Assembly: GCA_024229115.1 (NCBI GenBank)
Contig: JAAEST010000122.1
Coordinates: forward strand, 202,253 to 266,252
From: Oligoflexia bacterium
GTDB taxonomy: Bacteria; Bdellovibrionota; Bacteriovoracia; Bacteriovoracales; Bacteriovoracaceae
Length of the DNA: 64,000 bases
Reading direction: 5' to 3'
Below, piece after piece: positions 34,732 through 45,173 of this stretch. Both the position numbers and the translations under genes were made by a program. Positions within the stretch are counted from its first letter, which is position 1. Each line of letters opens with the position of its first letter. Under the pieces are notes generated by a model. The model made no database searches and was not told the DNA's origin. It was given only the letters and a program-made list of their open reading frames with translations.

Positions 34732-34759
34732 TTGAAAGCTATCGAGTAACTATTAGAAT
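34732..34759 (+). promoter_or_regulatory. Sigma-70-type promoter for the transglycosylase gene
   Basis: TTGAAA at 34732 and TAGAAT at 34754, 16-base spacer, 38 bases before the TTG start, which has an AGGAG ribosome site. Confidence 0.5.
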
Positions 34760-34797
34760 ATAGGAGAAGGATTCTTTTCATTTTCTAGGAGTGATTT

Positions 34798-36213
34798 TTG
34801 AAAATATCTCATCTTGTTCTTACCCTATCTCTCGTTACCAGCTGTGCAAGCTCAAATATTTTTAGACCTATCAGTCATACTTCCAATGAAGATGCTAAGC
34901 GTCCATTACATGTGGAACTTGATGAAAAAGATCTGGTAACTTTTGACCAAGCTAAGAAAGAAATCGAGAGTAAAGAGATCGAAGACTCGCCAATTACAGT
35001 CACTCAATATTCTGTTGAGAACCCAACTATTCCTGAAGACACGGATAACGACGATGTGTCGGCGGAGGATAAAGATCCTGGAATGCATCTTCGTTATAAG
35101 CAAAAGCATTATGACTTCTGGATGAATTATTTTACTAAGAGAGATACGAAGAGATTTATTCGTCATCTTAAAAATGGTGAGAAGTATAAGACAATTGTAA
35201 GTAAAATTTTGAAGGAACATAATCTTCCTGAAGATCTTTTCTATGTGGCCCTCATTGAATCTGGATTCAATACACATATTAAAAGTAGAGCTTCTGCTGT
35301 AGGTCCTTGGCAGTTTATTAAAGGGACAGCAGATCGTTATGGTCTTAAAGTAAACCGCTACTTAGATGAGAGAAGAAATATCCACAAGGCCACTCATGCA
35401 GCCGCTAATTACTTTAAAGATTTATATAATATCTTCGGAAGCTGGGAATTAGCTCTTTGCGCTTACAATGCTGGTGAGTATCGTATTATCAATGCCATTA
35501 GACGTGGAAATACCAGAGACTATAGGGAGCTTGTTAAGAAAAAACTTATTCCTAAAGAAACTATTTACTATATTCCAAAAGTTGTCGCAGCAAAGAAGCT
35601 GGCCCAAACAAAGTTTAAAGATGTAGGAACTTCTGCTTGGGATAAGATTCACTCTGAGGCAAAGGTTCAAAGAGTTTCTAAATCTTTTAATGTTAACAAC
35701 ATGGCCAAGAGACTTGGGGTAAAGAAAAGTCTTCTTTTAAAACTTAATCCAGATTTAAGAAGAGGCTATATTAAGATTAGTCGTAGACAAAAATATAATA
35801 TTGTTGTTCCTCAAGAAGTTAATTTAACAGCACAACTTAAGTCATCACTTCATCAAGCAAAGAAGAAATTTGTTAAAGAATCTCGCGTGGCCAAAAGATC
35901 TGTTGCTAGCAAGACTACTTATAAAGTGAGAAGAGGTGATAACCTTACAAAGATCGCTCGCAAGTTTAATACAAGAATTTCAACTTTAAGAAAGTATAAT
36001 CGTCTTAGAGGAAACAAAATATATGTAGGGCAGAGATTGAAAGTTCCTGCATCAAAGAGACTTTCTAAACTTTATATTGTTAAAAAAGGCGATAATCTCT
36101 ATAAAATCGCAAGAAAGTTTGGAGTTTCAATAAATAGAATTGTGAGGGCCAACTCACTGAAAAGAAAAACAATTTTCCCTAATCAAAGAATCAGAATTCC
36201 TCAAAATAGTTAA
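34798..36213 (+). CDS. mltD: MltD-like membrane-bound lytic transglycosylase with two LysM domains
   Basis: 471 residues. A lipoprotein signal ends in LVTSC. The SLT domain spans about 115-260, with ALIESGFNTHIKSRASAVGPWQFIKGTA carrying the catalytic Glu and ALCAYNAGEYRI following. Two LysM repeats close the protein (TYKVRRGDNLTKIARKFN... and YIVKKGDNLYKIARKFG...). MltD cleaves glycan strands of peptidoglycan. In a predator it could serve self or prey wall remodelling; that is inference. It starts with TTG. Confidence 0.93.
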   Translation: MKISHLVLTLSLVTSCASSNIFRPISHTSNEDAKRPLHVELDEKDLVTFDQAKKEIESKEIEDSPITVTQYSVENPTIPEDTDNDDVSAEDKDPGMHLRYKQKHYDFWMNYFTKRDTKRFIRHLKNGEKYKTIVSKILKEHNLPEDLFYVALIESGFNTHIKSRASAVGPWQFIKGTADRYGLKVNRYLDERRNIHKATHAAANYFKDLYNIFGSWELALCAYNAGEYRIINAIRRGNTRDYRELVKKKLIPKETIYYIPKVVAAKKLAQTKFKDVGTSAWDKIHSEAKVQRVSKSFNVNNMAKRLGVKKSLLLKLNPDLRRGYIKISRRQKYNIVVPQEVNLTAQLKSSLHQAKKKFVKESRVAKRSVASKTTYKVRRGDNLTKIARKFNTRISTLRKYNRLRGNKIYVGQRLKVPASKRLSKLYIVKKGDNLYKIARKFGVSINRIVRANSLKRKTIFPNQRIRIPQNS

Positions 36214-36223
36214 ATAATAGCAG

Positions 36224-36248
36224 CAGGAGAGTCTCATGACATCTCCTG
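36224..36248 (+). terminator. Hairpin after mltD
   Basis: CAGGAGA pairs with TCTCCTG around an 11-base loop, 10 bases after the stop. The T-run follows only after a gap (CTCGCTTTTTT at about 36257), so termination would be moderate. Confidence 0.4.
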
Positions 36249-36286
36249 TTGTAAACTCGCTTTTTTCCCTTTAAAATCCATATATT

Positions 36287-37420
36287 ATGAAAATCGGTTT
36301 TGATGCGAAAAGAATCTTTCATAACTTTCGTGGTTTAGGAAATTATTCGAGGACTTTAGTTGAAAGTCTTCAGAAGTATTATCCTGAAAATGATTATGTT
36401 CTTTTCACACCTCCTTTTAAAGATCAAAGGGCGAAGGCCTGGGAAAAGAGAAATGAAGAGTTTCAAATTGTAACTCCTCAATCTGCTCTAGATAAAACTT
36501 TTTCTAGTGCGTGGAGAAGTCTCTTTTTGACAAACACGCTAGAGAAGTTTGATCTCGATATTTATCATGGCCTAAGTCATGAGCTTCCGCCAAAAATTCA
36601 AAAGAGTAATATTAAGAGTGTTGTCACTATTCATGATCTTATTTTCATGAGATATCCTCAGTTTTTCTCAATGGTTGATCGCCAAGTATATAAGAAGAAA
36701 TTTCAGCATGCTGTTGATAGTGCAGACCTTGTTATTTCAATTTGTGATCAAACAAGAAGAGATATTATTGACTTTCTCAATGTCCCTGAAGAGAAGATTA
36801 AAACTGTTTATCAGTCTTGTGCCCCTTCTTTTTATACTCTCTTAAAAGAAGATCAACTTTATACCAGTCTTTTTAAGTATCGCTTACCAGAGAAGTATAT
36901 TCTCTTTGTAGGTGCGGTCGAAGAAAGAAAGAATGTGAAAACATTGATTAAATCTTTCGCTCGTCTTAAAGATCAGATTCCTCATAATCTGGTTATTGTT
37001 GGAGATGGGAAAGAATATAAGAAAGAATGCCTAAGGCTTGTGGCCGATAATAATTTATGGAAGCGTGTAACCTTCTTAGGCCATGTTAGTTCTGAAGATC
37101 TTCCAGCGATTTATCAAGGGGCTGATCTCTTTGTCTTTCCAAGTTTATTTGAAGGCTGGGGAATTCCAATTGTGGAAGCATTATTTTCAGATACTCCTGT
37201 GATTACAACTGAAGGTGGATGCTTCGAAGAATCTGGTGGAAGTTATTCTCGTTATGTGAAACCAGATAATGTTGATGAAATTGTCGAGGCCATGGATCAA
37301 GTGATTAATGATGATGATCTAAGAATAAAAATGATTAGAAATGGTCGTCTTCATGCTGAAAAATTTCATTGGAAAAATACGGCTTCTAACCTTATTAATA
37401 CCTATAAAGAAATCCTTTAA
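36287..37420 (+). CDS. Glycosyltransferase family 4 (group 1)
   Basis: 377 residues with the GT-B fold. The donor-binding domain contains ILFVGAVEERKNVKTLIKSF and the EGWGIPIVEALFSDTPVI motif. An N-terminal GLGNYSRTLVESL segment is typical of mannosyl/rhamnosyl transferases of group 1. It probably builds surface polysaccharide; the sugar cannot be told. It ends 6 bases from the convergent lipB. Confidence 0.88.
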   Translation: MKIGFDAKRIFHNFRGLGNYSRTLVESLQKYYPENDYVLFTPPFKDQRAKAWEKRNEEFQIVTPQSALDKTFSSAWRSLFLTNTLEKFDLDIYHGLSHELPPKIQKSNIKSVVTIHDLIFMRYPQFFSMVDRQVYKKKFQHAVDSADLVISICDQTRRDIIDFLNVPEEKIKTVYQSCAPSFYTLLKEDQLYTSLFKYRLPEKYILFVGAVEERKNVKTLIKSFARLKDQIPHNLVIVGDGKEYKKECLRLVADNNLWKRVTFLGHVSSEDLPAIYQGADLFVFPSLFEGWGIPIVEALFSDTPVITTEGGCFEESGGSYSRYVKPDNVDEIVEAMDQVINDDDLRIKMIRNGRLHAEKFHWKNTASNLINTYKEIL

Positions 37421-37426
37421 AACTAT

Positions 37427-38062
37427 TCAAAGCTCACTAAACTTCTGAATAAGAATCTTAGAAAGCATATTTTCAAAGTCTGAGCGATTTACTGATTCAC
37501 TAGACTTTTCCATTAAGACTTTTTGAAGAGATGTCATTGTATCTGTTGAAAAGCCACAAGGATTAATTCCTTGAAAGGCCATAGGGTCTTCTTCTAGATT
37601 AAAAGCGAGTCCATGATAGGTCACCCATCTCTTGACGGCCACGCCAATACTAGCAATCTTCTTTTGACCAACCCAAACACCGGTATAGTCTGGTTCACCA
37701 CGATTAGGGTTTCCTGCACCTTCTATTCCATATTCTTTGAGAACTTCAACCATGGCGTCTTCCATGGCCTGAAGAAAGCCTGCAATATTTTGACCTTTAT
37801 TCTTTAAATTGATTATTGGGTAAATGACCACTTGGCCTGGTCCATGATAGGTGGCCTTCCCACCTCTTTCTATTGAAACAGTTTCGCCATTCCATCCACA
37901 AATATCAGCTTCGCTGCTTTTCTTTCCAAGTGTTACGACAGGATCATGAGAGCAAATGATCAATGTATCTTCTGATTCACCATTAATAACCTTAGCTACA
38001 GTATCAAGTTGAACTTGATAGGCCTGTTCGTAAGACATTTTGCCAAGGTTATTAATTTTCAT
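37427..38062 (-). CDS. lipB: Octanoyltransferase LipB
   Basis: LipB moves octanoate from acyl carrier protein to lipoyl-dependent enzymes. The 211 residues carry the RGGKATYHGPGQVVIYPI signature, the catalytic Lys in KKIASIGVAVKRWVTYHG and the catalytic Cys in GINPCG. Cytoplasmic. It follows lipA by 12 bases in the same direction, so the octanoyl transfer and sulfur-insertion steps are co-expressed. Confidence 0.95.
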   Translation of the reverse strand: MKINNLGKMSYEQAYQVQLDTVAKVINGESEDTLIICSHDPVVTLGKKSSEADICGWNGETVSIERGGKATYHGPGQVVIYPIINLKNKGQNIAGFLQAMEDAMVEVLKEYGIEGAGNPNRGEPDYTGVWVGQKKIASIGVAVKRWVTYHGLAFNLEEDPMAFQGINPCGFSTDTMTSLQKVLMEKSSESVNRSDFENMLSKILIQKFSEL

Positions 38063-38074
38063 ATTTTGACCAGA

Positions 38075-39007
38075 TTAAAGAGTAGGGAATTTTGGTTTCG
38101 CTGCTTCTTCAGCCGCTCTGTCCTTTTCAATCACACCTTTCATAAAGTATTCACCAGCACGGTAACTACTTCTAACAAGAGGCCCACTAGCTACATAGAG
38201 AAAGCCCATCTTGTTTGCTACTTCTTCCCAGTACTTAAATTTCTCAGGAGTCACATATTCAACAATTGGTAGGTACTTCTTATGTCTATTGGTTGGAGCA
38301 AGATACTGACCAAAAGTTACAACATCACATTTCACTTTACGAAGATCTTCAAGTGCTTGTTGTACTTCTTCGTCTTTTTCACCAAGTCCAAGCATGATAG
38401 ATGTTTTTGTATATTGTGATGGCTTTATTTGCTTAGCTGTCCATAGTGTATTTAATGATTGCCTATAAGTTGAACGACGATCTCTTACTCTTGGAGTAAG
38501 ACTTTCCACTGTTTCAATATTGTGGGCGAAAACATCTGGATTGGCCTTGATCACTCTTTCAATTAATTCAGGTCTCGCATTAAAATCTGGCGTAAGCACT
38601 TCCACAATCATTGAAGGTTTATTTTCTTTGATCACTTCAATCGTTTTGGCGAAATGTTCAGCCCCTAAATCTTCGAGATCATCTCGATCTACAGAAGTAA
38701 GAACAACATAATCTAATTCCATTTGAGAAATGGCATAACCAACTTTACTTGGTTCTTCGGCATCAAGAACTCCCTTTGGATTTCCCGTTTTTACTGCACA
38801 GAAACGACAAGCTCTTGTACACGTATCTCCCATCAGCATAAAAGTGGCCGTACCACCTCCCCAACATTCTTCAATATTAGGACAGATTGCTTCTTGGCAA
38901 ACAGTTACAAGGTTAAGGCCTGCAAGCATTCCTTTAATATTCTTATAGCTTTTAGATGTAGGTGCTCTAACTTTGAGCCACTCAGGTCTCTTACTACTTT
39001 GAGTCAT
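38075..39007 (-). CDS. lipA: Lipoyl synthase LipA
   Basis: Radical-SAM enzyme that inserts two sulfurs into octanoyl groups. It has the auxiliary cluster motif [12 protein letters not shown] near 38 and the radical-SAM motif CTRACRFC near 65. [20 protein letters not shown]-like VFAHNIETV, and the terminal RSSYRA complete the match. The start at 39007 has GGAG eight bases upstream. A frame extending to 39421 is not supported. Confidence 0.95.
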   Translation of the reverse strand: MTQSSKRPEWLKVRAPTSKSYKNIKGMLAGLNLVTVCQEAICPNIEECWGGGTATFMLMGDTCTRACRFCAVKTGNPKGVLDAEEPSKVGYAISQMELDYVVLTSVDRDDLEDLGAEHFAKTIEVIKENKPSMIVEVLTPDFNARPELIERVIKANPDVFAHNIETVESLTPRVRDRRSTYRQSLNTLWTAKQIKPSQYTKTSIMLGLGEKDEEVQQALEDLRKVKCDVVTFGQYLAPTNRHKKYLPIVEYVTPEKFKYWEEVANKMGFLYVASGPLVRSSYRAGEYFMKGVIEKDRAAEEAAKPKFPTL

Positions 39008-39112
39008 TATTTCTCCAATTTGGTAAGGATTTAACATATTTATGGCCGAAAAGTCTTGTGTGCGATGAGTTATTATATAGAAATTATGGTAAATACATGA
39101 GATTATCCGGCC

Positions 39113-39490
39113 ATGAAAATCATTTATCTGTCCATTATTTCCCTTATCATCGCAAGCTGTGCCACTCATACTCAGAAGCTTAATAAAGAACATAGTAGCT
39201 TCCTGAGAGATGTTCAGGTGAAGAAGTCTAGTCTTCCAAAGAAGAGCTATCGCAAGTTTCTTAAAGATACGATTAGAGCAAAAGAGGATGAGATTATTGG
39301 TCTTAGAGCACTTAAGAATAGAGAGTCGACTATGATCTCTCAAAACGACGCCAGGGCCACTCAACAACCTGAAGATATTTACAACTTTCAATCGCAAACC
39401 CATGCCATGAGTTGGCAGCAATTAGACGACAGAGAGAAGATGCTAAGAAAGCAGCTTTTCTTCTTAAGAAGTCAGCTCAGTTCACTGTAG
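39113..39490 (+). CDS. Small putative lipoprotein
   Basis: 125 residues with a lipobox leader ending IIASC near residue 16. The mature part is helical and rich in charged residues, probably a coiled coil. No family is recognised. It is divergent from lipA, and no Shine-Dalgarno stronger than GGCC is visible. Confidence 0.6.
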   Translation: MKIIYLSIISLIIASCATHTQKLNKEHSSFLRDVQVKKSSLPKKSYRKFLKDTIRAKEDEIIGLRALKNRESTMISQNDARATQQPEDIYNFQSQTHAMSWQQLDDREKMLRKQLFFLRSQLSSL

Positions 39491-39609
39491 TTTAAAAGCA
39501 GTGTCTAAATTTTAGTCAGAACCAGCAATCTAAATAGTTATTATTAGGCAATTTATTTGGCCTTCTCCTTGCACACTAAAAAGGGATTTTTAAATTTAAG
39601 GAGAGAAAT

Positions 39610-41166
39610 ATGTCTTTTAAATCTTTTAAGAAAAAGTCTTTAGTATGTGCTTTGTCTTTAATGAGCTTAGCAGTTCTTGCGCAACCAGTAACTCTAACGG
39701 GTGTTCTATCTCAAAATGAGGATAAGTTTTTTCTAAAAAACTTTTCTAAAGTAGGCCCACAAAATGTTGAAATTAAAATGCATAAGGACTTTATCTACAC
39801 ATTAGATGAGAAGATGGTGAACTCACCAAATTACATGCTTCAATTTGAAGGAGACCTCGAAGGAAATATTCTTAGCACAGAAAAAACTCCAACTATTGTT
39901 GGTGGATCTGTAGAGGTAAGCGGAGTTTTTAAAGAAGATAATGGAAACTACTTTGTTGGCGATCAAGTCGCAAGCTTTGGGAGAACAAAACCTATCTATG
40001 GTATTCCTTTCGATAATGAATCAAAGATGAGCTATGTTGGAAAAGAAGTTATTGCTCAAGGTGAATATGTAGAAGTTAATGGTGAGAAAGTATTCTCAAT
40101 TAACGCTATTGTTGAGAAAGATATTTTTAAAGTTGAAAGTGAAGTATTTAAAGCTCCAGAAGCTTTCGATAAAGATCCTAAGAAATTTATCTTAGAGGAG
40201 ATGCCTAAGAATGTTAACTCACAATCAAGAGTTCCATTTAAAGGAGTGATGGCAAGTAAGAAAGGTTATACTCCTGAAGCAGGGGAATCAGTACTAGTTA
40301 TTACTGTCTCAGGAAGACAAGGGGATGACCCAGGAGCATCAGCTGGTCACTTTGCCATTGGTGGTGGTGTTGTTAATGAAGAAGGAATGATCGATGGTGA
40401 GACTTATAACTTCTACTTTGAAGGACCAAAAGAAGTCTTAGCAGGAAATACAGATTTAGTTTCATACTTTGGTCACTTAATCCAAGGTCAACAAAACTAT
40501 AGACCAACATACACACTTTTTGCCTACGGGATCGATAAGAAAGAATTAAGAAAAGTAAGAGATCTTTATGAAAAAGAATTACATAAAGTAAGAACTGAAA
40601 AAGGTTTAAAAATTACTCCAGGTTATAACTGTACGACGACTTCAAACTACGTACTAAGAGATATCGGAATCTATGGTAATAACCACAACCTTGGTAGAAG
40701 AATCTTTGATGTTCAAAATATTGGTTATATCAACCCATTTAGCTGGTTTGCTAATAGAGCGAATAATGAAAGCTTTGCTGCAAAACCAAGAATTATCTCA
40801 TATGTTTCGACAAGAGATAAAGAGCACTATATTCCAAGACCAGCATTTGAGTCTTACGTAAAGAACTTTTCTAGCAAGCGTTGGAGAAAGAGAAAGGGGA
40901 TTAAGAGAGTTGATTTCCTATTCATTCCTCAAACTCCTAGTGCGAGACAAGTTGGTGGGATTAGTTATAACGATCCAATCTCAGAAGGAAATAAGATTAT
41001 ATCTTTCGCGAATAAAAGAGATGCTGAAAGAATGAAAGATATTAAGAGAGCTCAGGAAATTCTTTTAAACCAAGATGCAGCTGATAAAGCCGACATCGAT
41101 TGGGCAAGAGAGTATTGGGCCCAAGATCAAGCAGAAGTTAAAGAATTATTAAATACTATTGATTAA
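39610..41166 (+). CDS. Secreted DUF4105/Lnb-like permuted papain-like protein
   Basis: 518 residues with a signal peptide (MSFKSFKKKSLVCALSLMSLAVLAQ). The N-terminal 190 residues are beta-rich. A possible catalytic His lies in AGHFAIGGG (near 247) and a Cys in YNCTTTSNYVL (near 341). This His-then-Cys order with an NCTT motif is how the permuted papain-like fold of DUF4105/Lnb proteins looks. Lnb is a lipoprotein N-acyltransferase; other members are peptidases or amidases. The match is by motif only. AAGGAGAGAAAT gives a strong ribosome site. Function is not assigned. Confidence 0.65.
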   Translation: MSFKSFKKKSLVCALSLMSLAVLAQPVTLTGVLSQNEDKFFLKNFSKVGPQNVEIKMHKDFIYTLDEKMVNSPNYMLQFEGDLEGNILSTEKTPTIVGGSVEVSGVFKEDNGNYFVGDQVASFGRTKPIYGIPFDNESKMSYVGKEVIAQGEYVEVNGEKVFSINAIVEKDIFKVESEVFKAPEAFDKDPKKFILEEMPKNVNSQSRVPFKGVMASKKGYTPEAGESVLVITVSGRQGDDPGASAGHFAIGGGVVNEEGMIDGETYNFYFEGPKEVLAGNTDLVSYFGHLIQGQQNYRPTYTLFAYGIDKKELRKVRDLYEKELHKVRTEKGLKITPGYNCTTTSNYVLRDIGIYGNNHNLGRRIFDVQNIGYINPFSWFANRANNESFAAKPRIISYVSTRDKEHYIPRPAFESYVKNFSSKRWRKRKGIKRVDFLFIPQTPSARQVGGISYNDPISEGNKIISFANKRDAERMKDIKRAQEILLNQDAADKADIDWAREYWAQDQAEVKELLNTID

Positions 41167-43016
41167 TAATGAGCCGGAAAGTGACAGAGGAAGGTGGTAC
41201 CATCGCCTTCCTTTGATTTCACTTCAATTTTACCATTGTGATTTTGCATAATATGTTTCACGATGGCCAAGCCTAGACCTGTTCCCCCAATTTCACGAGA
41301 CCTTGAAGAATCAACACGATAAAAACGCTCAAAGAGACGTCCATGATGTTCTTTGGAAATTCCAAATCCATTATCTGAAATTGTGAGGAGGTCGTACTTT
41401 TTATCTTCTGTTTGAGTCCACTTCACATGAATCTGACCATTTTCTGGAGTATATTTAAAAGCATTATCAATGAGGTTGGTTAAAACTTGCTCAAGCATTT
41501 GAGGGTTGGCCCAGCATTTTTCTATAGCATAGTCACAATCAATAGAAATATTCTTATCATGAAAGCCTTGTCTTACATTAGCAATAACATTTGAAGTAAT
41601 CTCTTCAGGAATAAGAGTTTCCTTTTTTATTTTTCCTCCACTTGATTCAATCACACTGAGATTCAGAATATCATTGAAAAGAGTGGTAAGTCGGTCTGAG
41701 TTTTGCTCAATCTTATCGAGAAATGATTTCATTGAATCAAAGTTTTCAGAGTTTGCATTCTTAAGAATCTGGACATAGCCCTTCATCGCCGTCAGTGGTG
41801 TTCTCACTTCATGTGAAACATTGGCCACAAAGTCTTCTCTCATTTGGTCTGCTAGCTTTCTATCCGTCACATCATGGAAGACAGCAACCGCTCCAAAAGT
41901 CTCATTCTTTGAATTCATAAGGGGAGAGATACGAATATCAAAATAACCATTACGCTTACCACCTTTAACAGGCAGCTCAACATTTCTAATCTTTTTAAGT
42001 TCTAAGGACTCAAGAGCTTCTTTGTAAAGATCTTGAATTTGTTGATCACGAATGACTTCCCAAAGTTTTAACTGTGAAAGTTCTTTCTTCTTAATTGTTT
42101 TGTTTAGAAATGTTTTTCGAAAGTGATTGTTCACAAAAAGGACCTCATTATTCTTACCAACAGCAAGAAGTGAATCCTTGATAGATTCCATCACGGTAAA
42201 CATTTTCTCATTTTCCTTATGAAGCTCATCTAGAAAACTTTCTAGTCCTTTTTGGGCATTTTCAAGAGTCTTTTCAACGATAAGCCATTCGTCTTCTTCT
42301 TCCGTTAAGGTTGTGTCTTGGGTAACTCGCTTCATTTTCTCAATTTTTGTGAGAATTCCTCGTAGCGGAGTTGATACTTGAAGACTTCCCCAAAGACTAA
42401 TAAGACTTGTAATAATAAGCAAAGGAAAAAGTAGAGAGATAATTGTTTTATCCCATTCCTTCATCGCCTCTGAGATTTTTCCAAGTGGAATACTTTGGCG
42501 AATGATAAAACGCTGTTGCATACCATCTAGTTGAATATCAATAGAGATCGCTCCAAAAACTTCAGGACCTTTTCCCTCATCTCTGACGGCCGTCCCTTCA
42601 CCAAGACGAATGGCATCTCTCACTTCGTCCTTCGGAAAGAGGCTTTCTATTTTATTGAGTGAGACGACATTATCACAAACGGCTGTTCCGCGATCATTGA
42701 TCACCGTATACCTAGTCTTAGAATCTTTACTAAGACTTTTACACCACTTAAGTGGACTTAGCTTTTGAGTCTCGATAGATTGTTTTATAAGGTCTAATGA
42801 TTCATTAATTTGTGCTTGAGCTTGATTGGTAAGATGAGTTTCTAAGAATTCTCTCGCTGTCCAGGCAGTAGCAATAATGATAAAACTGGCCATGACAATT
42901 TGAACAAGTGCGAGCTTACGGAAGAATTTCCATGGAAGAGTATTTACTAATTTGGTAAATGTTTTCTCTTTCTTATTCTGCTGCAACTCGATAGCCAATC
43001 CCTCTAATGGTTTCAA
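41163..43016 (-). CDS. phoR: Phosphate-regulon sensor kinase PhoR
   Basis: 617-residue membrane histidine kinase. Hydrophobic segments near 35-55 and 190-212 flank a periplasmic loop. A HAMP-like linker and PAS domain (about 280-385) lead to the H-box FVANVSHEVRTPLTAMKGY. The ATPase domain follows with LIDNAFKYTPENG (N-box) and ISDNGFGI plus GGTGLGLAIVKHI (G-boxes). It phosphorylates PhoB when phosphate is low. The periplasmic domain is bigger than in E. coli PhoR, like BaeS/PhoR of Gram-positives. The TTG-led frame overlaps phoB by 44 bases. Confidence 0.9.
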   Translation of the reverse strand: MKPLEGLAIELQQNKKEKTFTKLVNTLPWKFFRKLALVQIVMASFIIIATAWTAREFLETHLTNQAQAQINESLDLIKQSIETQKLSPLKWCKSLSKDSKTRYTVINDRGTAVCDNVVSLNKIESLFPKDEVRDAIRLGEGTAVRDEGKGPEVFGAISIDIQLDGMQQRFIIRQSIPLGKISEAMKEWDKTIISLLFPLLIITSLISLWGSLQVSTPLRGILTKIEKMKRVTQDTTLTEEEDEWLIVEKTLENAQKGLESFLDELHKENEKMFTVMESIKDSLLAVGKNNEVLFVNNHFRKTFLNKTIKKKELSQLKLWEVIRDQQIQDLYKEALESLELKKIRNVELPVKGGKRNGYFDIRISPLMNSKNETFGAVAVFHDVTDRKLADQMREDFVANVSHEVRTPLTAMKGYVQILKNANSENFDSMKSFLDKIEQNSDRLTTLFNDILNLSVIESSGGKIKKETLIPEEITSNVIANVRQGFHDKNISIDCDYAIEKCWANPQMLEQVLTNLIDNAFKYTPENGQIHVKWTQTEDKKYDLLTISDNGFGISKEHHGRLFERFYRVDSSRSREIGGTGLGLAIVKHIMQNHNGKIEVKSKEGDGTTFLCHFPAHY

Positions 43017-43698
43017 CTAGTCCTGAGTAGTTTCCTAGTTTCTTTCTTAATCCAAAAATATGAGTATCAATTGTACGATCAGTTACATGAACAGGTCCAT
43101 CCTGAATAAACTCAACAAGTTGATTACGAGTAAGAACTTTACCAGGTTGCTGTAAGAATGCCACTAACAGTTTGTATTCAGAGAGAGTAAGGTCTACTTC
43201 TTTCTCTTCGATCCAAGTTTTACATTGATTTGTGTCTACTTTGAGGCCCTTCGTTGTATAAATATGCTGTTCTTTCTTCTCTGCCGTGTCAGTCGTAGTT
43301 AGAGTTTGTCTTCTTCTAAGAAGTGATCTCACTCTCGCCATGAAAATATTAATATCAAAAGGCTTTGTAACATAATCATCAGCACCAGCATCAAGACCTT
43401 CAATAATTTGATCTGAATTTGTAAGCGCTGTTAAGAAAAGTATAGGATGAGTCTTTGTTTTCTTATACATCCTTAGAAATTTACAAATCTCAATACCATT
43501 AGTTCCTGGAAGCATCCTATCGAGAACAAAGAGGTCTATATCATCAATATTTTGATTATCTTGTATATGCTCAAGAGCTTCTGTTCCATCAGTGAAGATA
43601 ATAGTTTCTAGGCCATTTGTTTCGAGCTGAACTTTAAGGATGTCGCAAATATCTTTTTCATCCTCTACAATTAAAACTTTACCGTTTAATGTGCTCAC
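42973..43698 (-). CDS. phoB: Phosphate-regulon response regulator PhoB
   Basis: 241-residue OmpR-type regulator. The acidic pair is VEDEKD, the phospho-acceptor Asp is in LFVLDRMLPG near 56, KPF lies near 107, and the winged helix ends ETIRGIGYRVAAE. It lies between phoU and phoR in an operon with pstSCAB, which fixes the assignment. It should bind the direct repeats found upstream of pstS. Confidence 0.92.
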   Translation of the reverse strand: MSTLNGKVLIVEDEKDICDILKVQLETNGLETIIFTDGTEALEHIQDNQNIDDIDLFVLDRMLPGTNGIEICKFLRMYKKTKTHPILFLTALTNSDQIIEGLDAGADDYVTKPFDINIFMARVRSLLRRRQTLTTTDTAEKKEQHIYTTKGLKVDTNQCKTWIEEKEVDLTLSEYKLLVAFLQQPGKVLTRNQLVEFIQDGPVHVTDRTIDTHIFGLRKKLGNYSGLVETIRGIGYRVAAE

Positions 43699-43721
43699 TT
43701 CTTTCTCCTATCTTCTCAGTC

Positions 43722-44399
43722 TTAAGACTTATCAATCTTTTTTAAGAAGTCATCGAGACGGTTATCCTTCTTACGATCCTTCTTGATGTCAGGGTCATGT
43801 CGAATGTCTTTACCTTCTTCTGCAAAGATCACATCTTCAGCGATATTTGTGCAATGATCACCAATTCGCTCGATATTCTTTGCAATACGAATTACTGAAT
43901 AACCCTCTTCGAAGCTTATCTCATTATTTTTCATGGCAAGCAAGAATTCTTCTATTACGTTTTGGTTAAGATCATTGATCTCAGAATCGGCGACAATTAC
44001 TTTCTGTGCTTCTTCAATATTTGAATGGATAAAAGAATCTATGGCCCTTGATAGCATCTTTTGAGCGGCTAAATTCATAGCCTCAAGGCGAGAGTATTTC
44101 TTTTCAAGATTTTCAGCATAACGCTTTACGCTTGTGGCCTGATCTCCAATTCTTTCTAGTTCGGAGTTAATCTTCATCGCAGCAAGAGCGAGTCTAAGGT
44201 CTCTGGCCTGAGGTGATTTGAGAGCGATATATTTGAAGCACTCTTCATCAATAATCTTATGAAATTCGTTGATATTGTTTTCAATAGAGAAAATGTCATC
44301 GAGATCGACATCTTTATTTAGGCAATTTTTAACTACCTTCTCAACTTGTGAAGCCATTTTGACAACAGTTTCAACAATTTCTTTCGAACTTAGATACAT
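43722..44399 (-). CDS. phoU: Phosphate transport regulator PhoU
   Basis: 225-residue all-helical protein of two similar three-helix halves. Each half has the E(D)xR...DxA/TNIAE-like signature (GDQATSVKRYAE and IGDHCTNIAEDVI). PhoU links Pst transporter activity to inhibition of PhoR when phosphate is plentiful. It sits between pstB and phoB, its usual place, with a 12-base gap to pstB. The C-terminal DIRHDPDIKKDRKKDNRLDD is a charged tail. Confidence 0.93.
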   Translation of the reverse strand: MYLSSKEIVETVVKMASQVEKVVKNCLNKDVDLDDIFSIENNINEFHKIIDEECFKYIALKSPQARDLRLALAAMKINSELERIGDQATSVKRYAENLEKKYSRLEAMNLAAQKMLSRAIDSFIHSNIEEAQKVIVADSEINDLNQNVIEEFLLAMKNNEISFEEGYSVIRIAKNIERIGDHCTNIAEDVIFAEEGKDIRHDPDIKKDRKKDNRLDDFLKKIDKS

Positions 44400-44411
44400 A
44401 AGGGGTCTCCC

Positions 44412-45173
44412 TTATCCAAAACGACCTGTAATATAATCTTCGGTAGTCTTTTGTTTTGGATTAGTAAAAATATCTGAACTTAATCCATGTTCAATAAGTT
44501 CTCCTAAAATGAAGAAACTAGTATAGTCAGCAATCCTTGCTGCTTGTTGCATATTATGAGTCACAATAATAACAGTGTATTCTTTTTTGAGCTCAGTCAT
44601 AAGCTCTTCAATCTTCCCGGTAGCAATAGGGTCGAGTGCTGAAGTTGGTTCATCCATTAAAAGAACAGGAGGATTAACCGCAAGAGATCTGGCAATACAA
44701 AGTCTTTGTTGTTGTCCACCAGAAAGGCTTGTTCCTGGTTTATTTAATTTGTCTTTTACTTCATCCCATAGAGCTGCTTTTTTAAGGCAAGTTTCAGCAA
44801 CTTCCATTAGCTTTGATTTATTTTTTTCACCTTGAAGCTTGAGACCTATAACTGTGTTTTCAAAAATAGACATGCTTGGAAATGGATTTGGCTTTTGGAA
44901 AACCATTCCAATCTGACGACGAAGATCTACCGGATCAACTTCGCTAGAGAGAATATTCTTTCCCATATACATAATTGATCCTTGAGCTCTTGCTCCCGGA
45001 ACTTCTTCATGAATTCTATTAAGTGTTCTTACGAAAGTACTTTTCCCACAACCTGATGGCCCGATAATGGCATTGATTGTATTTGGAAGATAATCGATGC
45101 TAATCCCTTTGATTGCATGGAAGTCGTTATACCAAATATGTAAGTCTTTAACGCTAATAATAGGTTGGCTCAT
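44412..45173 (-). CDS. pstB: Phosphate ABC transporter ATPase PstB
   Basis: 253 residues with Walker [10 protein letters not shown] near 38, the Q-loop [11 protein letters not shown], the signature LSGGQQQRL and Walker [12 protein letters not shown]. The NRI/NRIHE segment after the Walker A and the [18 protein letters not shown] end are PstB-specific. It drives high-affinity phosphate uptake. Overlaps pstA by 4 bases. Confidence 0.96.
   Translation of the reverse strand: MSQPIISVKDLHIWYNDFHAIKGISIDYLPNTINAIIGPSGCGKSTFVRTLNRIHEEVPGARAQGSIMYMGKNILSSEVDPVDLRRQIGMVFQKPNPFPSMSIFENTVIGLKLQGEKNKSKLMEVAETCLKKAALWDEVKDKLNKPGTSLSGGQQQRLCIARSLAVNPPVLLMDEPTSALDPIATGKIEELMTELKKEYTVIIVTHNMQQAARIADYTSFFILGELIEHGLSSDIFTNPKQKTTEDYITGRFG

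Noticed and set aside
39008..39421. N-terminal extension of LipA by about 138 residues
   Set aside because: The extension has no LipA-like sequence, runs opposite to the lipoprotein gene and has no ribosome site; the short form has both family start and Shine-Dalgarno.
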